The notes: generated from the sequence alone by a model not told the origin. Counted from the first letter of the stretch, positions 25,704-34,612 are shown. The stretch: DNA of 64,000 bases from Microcoleus vaginatus WJT46-NPBG5 (GCA_019359355.1 JAHHHM010000014.1:62001-126000); one strand, 5' to 3'. Translations and numbers: made by a program.

Positions 25704-27380
25704 ATGAGCGAAGCGTTATTTTGTGTCGAAAATCTGCGGGTTTCCTATCCTTATGGGCGGGGTGCCGGCGAAGCGAGCTGGGCGGTGGATGACGTGTCTC
25801 TGACGCTGCAACCGGGTGAAAGACTAGGATTGGTGGGAGAGTCGGGTTGCGGGAAGTCAACGCTGGGAAGGGCAGCGATGCGGTTGTTACCGGCATCAAC
25901 GCGCATCGAGGGACGAGTAAGATTTGCCGGCCAATCGGTTTTTGACCTAACCCCAGGACAGTTGAGACGCTTTCGCGGTGAAGCGGTGGCGTTGATTTTC
26001 CAAGATCCGATGACACGCCTCGATCCCCTGATGACGATTGGGGATCATTGTGTGGAAACACTTTTAAGCCATCAACCCCAGTTAAGCCGGCGGCAAGCGA
26101 AAGAGAAAGCAATTGAAACTTTAGCAGCCGTCAAAATCCCGGCTTCACGATGGACACAATATCCCCATGAATTTAGCGGCGGAATGCGGCAGCGGGTGGC
26201 CATTGCGCTAGCGCTGATGCTGGAACCCAAGATGATTGTGGCGGATGAACCGACGACAAGTTTAGATGTGACGGTGTCGGCGGAAATCTGCCGGGAACTG
26301 ACGCGGCTTTGCAATGAACGGGATCTCGCACTGCTGCTGATCTCCCACGATTTGGCAATGGTGGGGGAATATTGTGATCGCATTGCAGTCATGTATGCCG
26401 GCAAGGTGGTAGAAACCGGCAAAGTTGAAGACGTTCTCCAAAATCCCCAGCATCCTTATACCCAATCATTGCTCAAAGCAGCGCTGCACATTCAGGCAGT
26501 CGGTGATACGGGTGAAGGAGAGAGGGATAGAGGGGGAGACAGGCTTCAAGATGTGATCCCCACTGCTGAATCCCCTTTACTACGGGTTCATGAATTGCAG
26601 CAGCATTACACCTTGGAAGCGAATTTTATTGAGCGGCTATTTGCTGGGCAAAACCAGACAATCCGTGCAGTTGATGGAGTTAGCTTCGATCTGTATCCGG
26701 GGGAAATTTTAGGATTAGTGGGAGAATCGGGTTGCGGAAAAAGTACCCTATCTCGCACGATTTTGCAGCTAATTCGCCCCACCGGCGGCAAGGTGGAATT
26801 TCTCGGTCAAAATTTAATGGAATTGCCTGCTGAATCGTTGCGGCAGCGCCGGAGGCAAATGCAGATGGTGTTTCAAGATCCCCACGCTTGTCTTAATCCC
26901 ATGATGACGGTTGGGCAAAGCATTGCTGATCCCCTGTTCATTCACCAGCTAGCGAAGCCGGCAGAGGCGAAAGAGCGCGTCATGCAGATGCTAGAGCGCG
27001 TCGGATTAAGCCCAAAGGAATTTTATCACCGCTATCCCTCTGAACTGTCTGGGGGGCAGCAGCAGCGGGTTGCCATCGCACGGGCGCTGATTACCCGCCC
27101 CCAACTACTGATTTGTGATGAGCCGGTGAGTATGTTGGATGCGAGTGTTCAGACGCAGGTGCTGGAGTTGATGCTGGAGTTAAAGCAGGAATTCGAGCTG
27201 ACGTATTTGTTTATCACTCACGATCTCTGGGTGGCCAGATTTTTCTGTGATCGAATTGCTGTAATGAATGCCGGTCAGATTGTGGAAATTGGCCCGACAC
27301 GGAAAATTTTTACCAATCCTCAGCATCCTTACACGCAAACGCTACTTCAAGCGGCACCGTTACTCGCGCGTACCAGTTGA
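25704..27380 (+). CDS. Fused two-domain peptide-type ABC transporter ATPase (DppD-DppF-like)
   Basis: The 558-residue cytoplasmic ATPase contains two complete nucleotide-binding domains. NBD1 has Walker A GESGCGKST (45-53), signature FSGGMRQRVAIA and Walker B MIVADEPTTSLD. NBD2 has GESGCGKST (about 339), LSGGQQQRVAIARAL and LLICDEPVSMLD. Both carry the peptide-transporter C-terminal extension (NPQHPYTQSLL and NPQHPYTQTLL). Such fusions (GsiA/YejF type) drive uptake of oligopeptides, glutathione or similar solutes. No permease or binding-protein gene adjoins it. The NBD linker (about 266-284, GEGERDRGGDRL) is encoded by a purine-rich intergenic-type repeat. ATG 25704 is chosen over GTG 25692. 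The 3' end overlaps the convergent gene by 34 bp. Confidence 0.92.
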   Translation: MSEALFCVENLRVSYPYGRGAGEASWAVDDVSLTLQPGERLGLVGESGCGKSTLGRAAMRLLPASTRIEGRVRFAGQSVFDLTPGQLRRFRGEAVALIFQDPMTRLDPLMTIGDHCVETLLSHQPQLSRRQAKEKAIETLAAVKIPASRWTQYPHEFSGGMRQRVAIALALMLEPKMIVADEPTTSLDVTVSAEICRELTRLCNERDLALLLISHDLAMVGEYCDRIAVMYAGKVVETGKVEDVLQNPQHPYTQSLLKAALHIQAVGDTGEGERDRGGDRLQDVIPTAESPLLRVHELQQHYTLEANFIERLFAGQNQTIRAVDGVSFDLYPGEILGLVGESGCGKSTLSRTILQLIRPTGGKVEFLGQNLMELPAESLRQRRRQMQMVFQDPHACLNPMMTVGQSIADPLFIHQLAKPAEAKERVMQMLERVGLSPKEFYHRYPSELSGGQQQRVAIARALITRPQLLICDEPVSMLDASVQTQVLELMLELKQEFELTYLFITHDLWVARFFCDRIAVMNAGQIVEIGPTRKIFTNPQHPYTQTLLQAAPLLARTS

Positions 27381-28231
27381 GCTTCTGGGGACTCTTCACT
27401 GCCAATCTGTTCGTGTTCTAAAACAAACACATTTGCTTGCAGGTTGGCAATGATTTGTTTGCCCTGTTGGGTTAGGGATAAGTAGCGCAGTGCATCTTGA
27501 ATATAGGGGTAAACACTACGCCAGAAATACTTGGGATAGTGATGGCGTAAATCTCCAGGGTTGCTGTAGCCTAATTCTTGATTTAAACCAATTTCTTCAA
27601 ATTCATAATACAGCGCCCCAATTTTTTTAAAGTACCGGGGATCGCTGAGTTGACCAATTAATGCAGAGGCGCGTACCAAGCCGGGAAAGTTAACGCTATC
27701 CAGTTCATCTGCGCCGCTTGGCATCGGGAAACGAGTGAGTTCAATGTTACGTTTAATTTGCTCAACATCGATAAGTTTGTGACCGCCAAAGCGTTCATCA
27801 ACAAATAGTTTTCCCCGATCCACACGGTAGGGGGTAAGGCTAGCATCCGTAGAACCATCGGGCAGGACGACGGTTTTCCCGTCTTTTCCGGTTGCGTAAG
27901 AACCGGCTTGATCCTGCCGGCAAACGCCTTTAACATAGCCAATGTTATGGCACACCAAGGAGATGATAAAATGCAACCAATCCTCACAGGTCACACCTCC
28001 TTCTCGAATGTGTTTGCCCCGCAGAATTTCTTGCCCAACTAAGCTAACTAAAATCGTGTGTTCCATGTTGTGATAGAGAGCATCGCTGTTGGCGAGGTTC
28101 TCTAACGCCATGTTGCCGGCCCAACCGATGATATCTTCATACTGAGGTTTGTAGCCGCCATAAGTTCGGTGGTAGCCGGCTTTCAGCTTTTCTACGAATG
28201 CATCTATCAGCAATTCAACGGTATTGAGCAT
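27347..28231 (-). CDS. HD-domain phosphohydrolase-like protein with altered HD pair
   Basis: The 294-residue cytosolic protein resembles the cyanobacterial metal-dependent phosphohydrolase family. ALYHNMEHTILV supplies an early metal-ligand histidine pair, and CEDWLHFIISLVCHNIGYVKG sits where the HD dyad should be but reads His-Asn. A change from Asp to Asn at that metal ligand often weakens or abolishes hydrolysis, so the protein could bind a nucleotide rather than cleave it; if the family always has HN, the ligand set may simply differ. Its end overlaps the ABC ATPase gene tail to tail. Confidence 0.75.
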   Translation of the reverse strand: MLNTVELLIDAFVEKLKAGYHRTYGGYKPQYEDIIGWAGNMALENLANSDALYHNMEHTILVSLVGQEILRGKHIREGGVTCEDWLHFIISLVCHNIGYVKGVCRQDQAGSYATGKDGKTVVLPDGSTDASLTPYRVDRGKLFVDERFGGHKLIDVEQIKRNIELTRFPMPSGADELDSVNFPGLVRASALIGQLSDPRYFKKIGALYYEFEEIGLNQELGYSNPGDLRHHYPKYFWRSVYPYIQDALRYLSLTQQGKQIIANLQANVFVLEHEQIGSEESPEAQLVRASNGAA

Positions 28232-28327
28232 ACTTTGTTCTCCCTTTATACCAATTCCCTGTAAATGGTCAATCTTTAATGTCTGGTTGCTGCCTGGGAT
28301 TTAACTTATTAATCGAAACATCTCCCA

Positions 28328-28468
28328 TTGATTAAATATTTGTTTTTCCACGGCAGCACTGGATACGCGCTTGCTTTTAAAGCAACCCATGCCGTCACAT
28401 TATCTGTAGGTGCTGTCAGTGCCATAGCGCTAGCCAAACTGGCGGTAGAGAAGAGCAGAGTCCTTTAA
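28328..28468 (+). CDS. Candidate 46-residue small protein
   Basis: From TTG 28328 to TAA 28466-28468 the frame encodes LIKYLFFHGSTGYALAFKAT, then HAVTLSVGAVSAIALAKLAVEKSRVL. Its composition is protein-like, with one amphipathic or membrane-like stretch (about residues 20-37). There is no ATG and no clear Shine-Dalgarno, and an in-frame stop lies a few codons upstream. It may be a true small membrane protein or the remains of a larger gene. Confidence 0.35.
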   Translation: MIKYLFFHGSTGYALAFKATHAVTLSVGAVSAIALAKLAVEKSRVL

Positions 28469-28505
28469 ACACTCACCCACTCACACTGAGCCGGTTCTGT
28501 CTGCA

Positions 28506-28832
28506 TCAGATGACGCTGATGGATTTAGCTGAACCGAAAGGGGGTTTCATCCAGTGGAACGCTCTCCTGGTCACATACAAATCTAGACGTATCACAGAGC
28601 GATTGTCTAGGTTGTCAGACTTCCTTTCCGAGATTTCCCGGATAAGCCTGTAAAAATACTGAGACATCTCTTCGTTAGTTTCACGCAACAACTGCCTTTT
28701 CACTGCAAGCTAGCACCGGATTTCTTTAATTGCCCCGAATTCATCCAACTTTGGCCAGTTCAAGCCGGCAACTTTGTCAAGGCTGCCGGTTAGCACAACA
28801 TTGTTGCGACTGCAAATATCGCTATATTTCAT
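28506..28832 (-). pseudogene. Open frame interrupted by a single amber codon
   Basis: ATG 28832 opens 40 codons (MKYSDICSRNNVVLTGSLDK, then VAGLNWPKLDEFGAIKEIRC). A TAG follows (28710-28712), then 68 more codons in the same frame (including RETNEEMSQYFYRLIREISE) end at TGA 28506. Together this is a 109-codon frame with one stop. It could be a recently broken gene, a sequencing error or chance; I do not recognise a family. Confidence 0.25.
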
Positions 28833-29092
28833 TGTAGTAAATCTATCTGCCGGCAGATCAAAATAACGCGATTGTGGTCAGTGATACCATTTTATATTCT
28901 GAAGATATTAGTCGTGGGTTAAAATGTTTAAGTCTCAAGTCATAAAACTCTGTATTTTTACTTGTTAAAGCGGGAAATTAGAAGCATTTAAGCAAATTAA
29001 ATAAATTTAAACGATTTTCGTATAGTTGAGAGCTTTGACCCATTAAATATTAATTTTTTATCACTAAAAGCTGGCGCTACTTTTAAACCGGA

Positions 29093-30124
29093 TTAGGTAG
29101 GTTCTTCCGAAACTTTAACAAGTAGTTTTCCCTTCTTATTTCCGTCGAACAGTTTTAGGAGGGCTAAGGGGGCATTTTCTAAGCCCTCGACAATCTCAAC
29201 CGCATATTTAATTTGACCTTGGTTGATCCATTGTCCAATATCCGTAATGGCTTCAGACAATCTCGGAAAATAATCGAGAATCAGAAACCCTTGTACGCGA
29301 ACACGCTTCATCAAAATTTGACTGTAATTATACGGGCCGGGAACAGGCTCGGTTGCATTATAAGCTGAGATTAATCCACATAGGGGAATGCGTGCATTCA
29401 GATTAACCTTCATTAACACAGCATCAAGAATAGAACCCCCGACATTATCAAAATACACATCAATTCCATTGGGGCACGATTCAGCAAGCGCACTTTCTAA
29501 ATCAGCAGTTTTATAGTTAATCGCTGCATCAAAGCCAAGTTCTTCTGTTAACCAACGGCATTTTTCATCACTGCCGGTTATCCCAACAACACGGCAACCT
29601 TTGATCTTGGCAATTTGTCCGGCAACAGAACCAACTGCCCCTGATGCTGCGGAAATCACGACAGTTTCACCTGCTTTCGGCTGTCCTATATCTAAAAGTC
29701 CAAAATAAGCTGTAAAACCAGTCATTCCGAGTGGCCCAGCAAAGGCGGTTAGGGGATAAGGTAGAGGGTTGGGGAGTCGTGTGAGAGAAAGAGTGTTGTT
29801 TTCTTTAACAATGGTGTAGTCTTGCCAACCAAGACCCCCAGAAACCAGATCCCCTGGTTGAAAATTGGAATTTTTAGATTCTTCTACTACCCCTATAACA
29901 ATCCCGCGCATAATTTGCCCAATTTCAACCGGCGGCATATATTGCGGGATGTCGCTCATCCAGAGGCGATTAGTAGGATCTAGCGAAAGATAAATGGTGC
30001 GTATCAGCACCTCACCTTCAGCCAGGTTAGGAATTGGCTCTTCTCGGTACTCAAAATCGCTTTCCTTGATATCACCAACAGGACGATTGGCCAAGCGGAA
30101 TTGTCTATTGATGCCGGTTTTCAT
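29093..30124 (-). CDS. NADPH-dependent medium-chain reductase (CurA / leukotriene B4 dehydrogenase type)
   Basis: The 343-residue enzyme is a zinc-free MDR family member that reduces alpha,beta-unsaturated ketones or aldehydes with NADPH. Markers are LSLDPTNRLWMSD, GDLVSGGLGWQDYTIV, the LGMTGFTAYFGLLDIG segment, the Rossmann signature VISAASGAVGSVAGQIAKIKG, CRVVGITGSDEKCRWL and VYFDNVGGSILDAVL. A detoxification role (reactive carbonyls, quinones) is the usual assignment. It stands alone, preceded by an AT-rich upstream region. Confidence 0.92.
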   Translation of the reverse strand: MKTGINRQFRLANRPVGDIKESDFEYREEPIPNLAEGEVLIRTIYLSLDPTNRLWMSDIPQYMPPVEIGQIMRGIVIGVVEESKNSNFQPGDLVSGGLGWQDYTIVKENNTLSLTRLPNPLPYPLTAFAGPLGMTGFTAYFGLLDIGQPKAGETVVISAASGAVGSVAGQIAKIKGCRVVGITGSDEKCRWLTEELGFDAAINYKTADLESALAESCPNGIDVYFDNVGGSILDAVLMKVNLNARIPLCGLISAYNATEPVPGPYNYSQILMKRVRVQGFLILDYFPRLSEAITDIGQWINQGQIKYAVEIVEGLENAPLALLKLFDGNKKGKLLVKVSEEPT

Positions 30125-30367
30125 TGGTTTTTCCTTGGTTTTATTCTTTTAATGAAATACGAACAAAATATATTAAAACTGTTGCTTAAAGACCATGTAA
30201 TACTCTTTTCATACTAAATCCCGTTTGGATCGGCAAGTGAGTCAAGCTTTTAGTCAGTTAAAACTAACTTTGGCTATGAGACATCAGCTTAATGTCTTCA
30301 GTGGACAAAGTTTTATCACTAATAAAGCAATTACCTAGAAGGATAACGGCTTCCTAATGCTTCAGAG

Positions 30368-30808
30368 TTACTGACACTTGGAATCGGCAGAAGCATCAGC
30401 TTGAGGCATGGATAACGTGACTTCCCAGCCGGCTAGATTCCACCAATTAACACGCTTGTTCGGCTGTATCCAGAAATCCAATTGTTTAATCTTGCCATCC
30501 TCAAACACAAGCTTTGGAAAGGCGGGATAGCCGGTATCATCAGTTTCGTTGTAGTTGCGTCCGAAATAATTCATGCAAGCAGTTAATCCCTCAGCTACTC
30601 CCAATTCCTCGATTCCAGTTCCTTTCAAGGTTGCATCATCGTAGCTAAATGTGCCCTTGAATGTCTTACCGGCTAACGCTCCTTGGGTGACGTTAACGGT
30701 AAAATCATAGGTAATGGTAGAAGCGTAGGCTTGACTGGTTGTTATTACAGCAGTGTAGAGAGCAGCACTAGCGAAAGCAAAGGAATGTTTTGAAAATAGG
30801 TTAAACAT
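30368..30808 (-). CDS. Small secreted protein resembling PEP-CTERM-associated proteins, without the sorting tail
   Basis: The 146-residue protein has an export signal (about residues 1-29, ending SQAYAS). A beta-rich domain follows (TITYDFTVNVTQGALAGKTF, FKGTFSYDDATLKG, YPAFPKLVFEDGKIKQLDFW). Domains of this wording are common in cyanobacterial secreted proteins that end in PEP-CTERM, but here the C-terminus is ADASADSKCQ with no VPEP-helix-RR tail. It may be a truncated or freely secreted family member. Function unknown. Confidence 0.7.
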   Translation of the reverse strand: MFNLFSKHSFAFASAALYTAVITTSQAYASTITYDFTVNVTQGALAGKTFKGTFSYDDATLKGTGIEELGVAEGLTACMNYFGRNYNETDDTGYPAFPKLVFEDGKIKQLDFWIQPNKRVNWWNLAGWEVTLSMPQADASADSKCQ

Positions 30809-31238
30809 TGTCAGATTAATCGGCTGAAATTAAGTTAAGTTTAATCGATTTGGGCGACGTTATCTGAATTTTTTAACATCTTTCTTTGAAACTTGTCTAT
30901 ATGCCGGTGTCAATCACAATTTAATTGAAATAATGCAGCTCAGGACAGGCCAACAAAGGAGTAGGCACTGCGGATCAGCAGCACGGTATCGGTCAACTCA
31001 AAGGTGGCATTATCAGCCTTGCCTAGATAATTGCAGGCTGCTTGACCAAATTGCGAGGGCTTGAGCAGTAGTTGGTAACTCTTTCGTCTAAACTCAAGAC
31101 GTGAGAGGGATGAACAGAAATCATGCCTTTGCCTTAGGGTTCTCCTAGTTCAATGGTTTTCGAGATTGGCAGAATTGGAATTAAGCAAGAGTGATGCCAC
31201 AACGCTGAAAACAATCTATCTACAGTGAGAGTTTTGTG
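30809..31238. other. Intergenic region containing a decayed gene remnant
   Basis: This gap of 430 bp lies between the secreted protein and the broken hydrolase. Most of it is the minus-strand remnant at 30940-31139. No RNA gene or clear promoter was seen in the rest. Confidence 0.5.
30940..31139 (-). pseudogene. Remnant of an unidentified gene (one stop, one frameshift)
   Basis: On the minus strand one frame reads GKGMISVHPSHVLSLDERVTNY. After a break near 31068 the next frame continues LLKPSQFGQAACNYLGKADN, then ATFELTDTVLLIRSAYSFVGLS and a TGA at 30940-30942. Adding one base at the junction gives a continuous VTNYLLKPSQF sequence. Further upstream, LGEP is followed by an in-frame TAA (about 31134-31136). 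This looks like the 3' end of a gene that has acquired a stop and a 1-nt deletion. I do not recognise the family; its original start is unclear. Confidence 0.5.
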
Positions 31239-32335
31239 ATGTTGCCAGAATTATTGAGCGCTATTTTAGAGCAAGCACCTATCAATCATGAAATCATAGA
31301 AACGCCACAAAAACCACGAATTGAGCTTCTGGCAAGTAATCTGGATAATCCACGAAAGCTGACCTTTGGCCCTTATATTTCAAACAAGGGCTTTATCGCA
31401 GGGCAAAGAGAGGTGCTTCAGATTAATCCACAGAATAATAATGCTTTCAGTCCCGAGCCGGTGTATGACCAGGTGAGGCAGTACACATCTGCCGGATCGC
31501 CGCCGATGGCGATCCGGCAGATGTGTATTACCCAGTTTTGCCAAGCTCAAGTGCCAATCAACTACCGATTGCGCTCATGCTACAGGGCGCTTTGGTAGAC
31601 AAAGCAGACTATTCCAAGTATGCAAAGGAAGTCGCTAGCTACGGATTTGTAGTCGTTGTCCCCAACAATGAACGAACGACCACAGGCCCAAATGGACAGA
31701 TAATTACGGGACTTCTAGCAGAAGAACAACAAGTGAATAATGTGCTTGATCAGATGAAAGTTGAAGATGCTGATTCTGACTCACCCATTTTTGAAATTGT
31801 AGATACTGAAAAGTTAGGACTCCTGGGGCACTCATTTGGCGGTTATGCCGGCTTAGCCGTGATTCAAAATATTTGTGATCCGTTGGTGTGTTCAGGTAAC
31901 TATACGCGACCTCCAGAACTGAGGGCGGCTATCTTTTACGGAACCAACTATCAAAATCCGCCGAATAGTGGAATGTTTGCACCCATTGACAATCAAAATA
32001 TTCCAGTTGCCTTGATTGCCGGTACTTTGGATGGTGTAGCTAATTTTGGGAAAGCGGCATCAACCTATGTGCAAATTCAAGATGCACCAAAAGCGTTGAT
32101 TGCGCTTAAAGGTGCTAATCACTATGGCATCACGAATGAAGATAATGTTACCCGTGATCCCATTCGACCCACCCTAGATCAGGCAACAACAATAGGCGTG
32201 ATCGGACGTTGGAGTGGACTGTTTTTGCGAGCGCATTTACTCAATGATCAAGAAGCGTTTGATTATATCTACAACACGGGTGATTGTCTTGATCCAAATG
32301 TGAAGGTGATTAGTGAACCGCCATCAACTTTCTAG
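31239..32335 (+). pseudogene. Alpha/beta hydrolase, frameshifted by an 11-nt palindrome-associated insertion
   Basis: The N-terminal part (MLPELLSAILEQAPINHEII, through VYDQVRQYTSA) and the C-terminal part (GDPADVYYPVLPS, to residue SEPPSTF) lie in different frames. The C-terminal part carries the nucleophile elbow LGLLGHSFGGYAG, an IAGTLDGVA segment for the acidic residue and ALKGANHYGI for the catalytic His. The gene therefore encoded a dienelactone-hydrolase/chlorophyllase-like esterase. Removing GGATCGCCGCC (31494-31504) restores a continuous YTSADGDPADVYYPV reading. As it stands only a 270-codon downstream frame from GTG 31523 could be made. No signal peptide is evident. ATG 31239 is used rather than GTG 31236. 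Confidence 0.75.
31482..31527. repeat. Perfect 20-bp inverted repeat inside the broken hydrolase
   Basis: Arms 31482-31501 (TACACATCTGCCGGATCGCC) and 31508-31527 are exact reverse complements around a 6-nt loop GCCGAT. The frame break of the hydrolase falls within it. Confidence 0.9.
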
Positions 32336-32569
32336 CCGATGAAACAGTTATTATGAACTAGAAAACCATATTTTCCTTGATCGTCAGTTCAACTCTTCTG
32401 ATTCTGTTTTCATGCCCGTGAGCAACCTCCCAAGGTTTCGCAAATGATTTATGCGAATTCTGCTAATGCGAGAAATCCCCAACAGCCCTGTTGAATTTCA
32501 ACACAATCAACAAAATACATTAGTTCATAAAACTGTTGATCTTTTGAGTTAATCTAAAAGTTAAAAAAA

Positions 32570-33451
32570 TTAACGCACAGCTTCATCAATTTGATTGATG
32601 AATTCAGCTATTTCAGCAAGATAGTATTCTTCTTTCTTTAAGCTAAGTTCACTTTGCAAGCTTTCAGTGGCTTCTGTTAGCGCTTCTGATATCAGTTGTG
32701 GATAGAGCCGTTTATATTCCGCTAAAGTGTTAATCACTTCCTGATTGTTCTTCCGAGCAGGAGAAAGAGCTACGATATAATGAATAGTTTTTTTAAGATT
32801 ACTCCTGTTTTTTTCTACATCATTTTCATCTTTTATCTTTTGTAAATACGATTCTATCAGCCCAAACAGTTTCTCTTGATTGTATTCCCAAGCAAACCTA
32901 TTTTCATCGTGTTTATATCTTGTACAAGGATACAGTGAGTCACACTTACTAGGCTCATACTTAGATAAAATCTCTACGTTATAATTCCAGATAGGTAGGC
33001 TTTTTTCCCAGTTCTGAATCACTTTAGCCAGCCAATCATCATGGGTTTTAGGTAAATATTCTATGGCTTCTGATGGAATGCTCTCATAGCTAAATTCCTC
33101 ATTACACTCGATTACTACATCTCGCGCATCGTTATAAAGAGTATCAAAATCATGTTTCCATCCATCCGCTTCTAGAAGTCTCTCAGCAGCTGGAATAATG
33201 TCGTGGCTTATTGCTCCTTGGAAAAGTTGCTCTCCAAAATCAGCCCACGCTGTATCCGCCTCGATTTCATATTCTTCTGAATCTTTTTCTTCTCTTCTAA
33301 AGTAGCGTAGTTTTCCGTCTTCTCCTTCTCTTAGAAGAGCGACATCAAAGATCGGGTCATAAGTTTCTATACTTATAGAAAATGTGGGAAGACCATAACT
33401 GCTATTCACGAATTTTTTTAAGGGGTCTTTTTTCTTTTTTGATTTAGCCAT
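32570..33451 (-). CDS. Unknown protein, 293 residues, in the CCGGC-free segment
   Basis: The soluble, acidic protein has a Lys-rich start (MAKSKKKKDPLKKF) and a helix-rich C-terminal third (LKKTIHYIVALSPARKNNQE, SLQSELSLKKEEYYLAEIAE). No signal peptide, membrane helix or recognised motif is visible; two cysteines and the aromatic-rich centre (WNYNVEIL, FAWEYNQEKLFGL) are the only notable features. GAGG about 12 nt upstream supports ATG 33451. It is on the same strand as the next unknown gene. Base composition is AT-rich and the ubiquitous CCGGC motif is missing across both, which suggests acquired DNA. Confidence 0.65.
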   Translation of the reverse strand: MAKSKKKKDPLKKFVNSSYGLPTFSISIETYDPIFDVALLREGEDGKLRYFRREEKDSEEYEIEADTAWADFGEQLFQGAISHDIIPAAERLLEADGWKHDFDTLYNDARDVVIECNEEFSYESIPSEAIEYLPKTHDDWLAKVIQNWEKSLPIWNYNVEILSKYEPSKCDSLYPCTRYKHDENRFAWEYNQEKLFGLIESYLQKIKDENDVEKNRSNLKKTIHYIVALSPARKNNQEVINTLAEYKRLYPQLISEALTEATESLQSELSLKKEEYYLAEIAEFINQIDEAVR

Positions 33452-33554
33452 GATTTCGAGTTCCTCGCTGGATATGGAATATAATCTTTTTGAACAGCTA
33501 GAAGTAGCCTAAATCTTTTTTGTAGATGCACTTTAAATTGTAGGGATGAGCCGC

Positions 33555-34244
33555 CTATAACTTTTGAATTTTTGATTTATAGATGCACAAAAAATTCTCG
33601 GCATGAGCGCATCCTAACGCTTGAATTTCTGAAGGAAAAGCGCTTAGAGGAGCCATCTTTCCTTCGATACCAAATTTTTTTGCAGCGTCAGCCGTTCCTC
33701 GGTGAAGGTAGACAACGTTGGGTGATAAGTCCAGCCACATTCCTAGGCGTTGAGCGACATCGTAAGCCGTCATAGCTCCAAGCCCATTGACCTGAGAGAC
33801 AATTTTTTCTACCCAGTCGTAAAGTTCCTCAAACGTCTCGAAGTGCTCAGGCTGCAAAGCATATTCTCGCGAAACTCTTAATCCTTGCGCCAACTTAGAC
33901 GATACTCGACGTTGATGCGGGTGCATTTTGCGATCTGCATACCGAGAAGTCCAAGCTCTCTCTAATACACCATCCCTACTGAGAGTTTTGTCACCCCACC
34001 ATTCTTTTTCATTTTGGTAGAAATTGTTGTAATTTTTTAGATAATCTTCCACCAACAAGCCTAAAGGCATTTTTGTATCGCCTAAAAGCGTTGCTTCATC
34101 AGAATTAGAAGATTTTCTACACTGATCTACAGATTGATTTGCTGTGAGTTTCTTTCTGCGGCAGCTCATCATTTCACCTAGGGCGCGAATAATTATATTA
34201 TTGCACAACTTTGGGCTATTTGTAATACTCAAGAAACGTTTCAC
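33555..34244 (-). CDS. Unknown protein with a helix-hairpin-helix-like motif, in the CCGGC-free segment
   Basis: The 229-residue protein has a basic, poorly structured N-terminus. The conserved-looking C-terminal half has a helix-hairpin-helix-like segment VNGLGAMTAYDVAQRLG, then LSPNVVYLHRGTADAAKKFG and HAENFLCIYKSKI. I recall similar uncharacterised bacterial proteins with a GxG..YD..RIG and VYLH.GT layout; a nucleic-acid-binding role is only inference. The start is uncertain: GTG 34244 gives the longest form, and the ATG pair near 34172/34169 or a later Met may be real. It precedes the other unknown gene on the same strand with a 103-bp gap. Confidence 0.6.
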   Translation of the reverse strand: MKRFLSITNSPKLCNNIIIRALGEMMSCRRKKLTANQSVDQCRKSSNSDEATLLGDTKMPLGLLVEDYLKNYNNFYQNEKEWWGDKTLSRDGVLERAWTSRYADRKMHPHQRRVSSKLAQGLRVSREYALQPEHFETFEELYDWVEKIVSQVNGLGAMTAYDVAQRLGMWLDLSPNVVYLHRGTADAAKKFGIEGKMAPLSAFPSEIQALGCAHAENFLCIYKSKIQKL

Positions 34245-34612
34245 ATAAATCTTAAAAAATCTTAACTAGGCAAGATTAAAGCATTTAACTAATTTTTAAA
34301 TTATGCAAAATTTCTAGGTTATTACATGAATGATAAAAGGCAAATAAAATTAACTCCATAGCCATTAAACCTCGTAAATAATACCCCAGGTTGTTTCGAT
34401 TTAATTGTATTAAATTTAGAATAATTTCTCAATAATTCTCCCTGGAAATTATCCAATTGTTGCTAGATAATCCTATGTAAAAACTGCTATATCTTCGAGT
34501 TACTCGTCCAAATTCCTTACTCGGTAATAAAAGACGACAACTGCGGTACAATAATAAACTTCTTAGATTTTGCCAATTTAAGAAAGGGTGATCGAAGCGT
34601 AATTAAGAAGAT
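34245..34612. other. AT-rich intergenic region
   Basis: This gap of 368 bp lies between the divergent unknown gene and the GNAT gene. TACAAT at 34548 could be a -10 box for the acetyltransferase, but no matching -35 is clear. It contains no CCGGC/GCCGG and no RNA gene that I can see. Confidence 0.45.

Larger units (their letters stand above)
28232..29092. other. Gene-poor region with a small ORF and an interrupted ORF
   Basis: This gap of about 860 bp holds two candidate small reading frames, described separately (28328-28468 plus, 28506-28832 minus). The last 200 bp are AT-rich with no clear signal. I found no RNA gene. Confidence 0.5.

Noticed and set aside
25579-26112. Minus-strand open frame over the start of the ABC ATPase
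   Set aside because: It overlaps the Walker A region of a clear gene and has low-complexity content from the repeat.
28232-29092. Possible tRNA or small RNA gene in the gene-poor region
   Set aside because: No T-arm (GGTTCRA) or acceptor pairing could be found in the gap on either strand.
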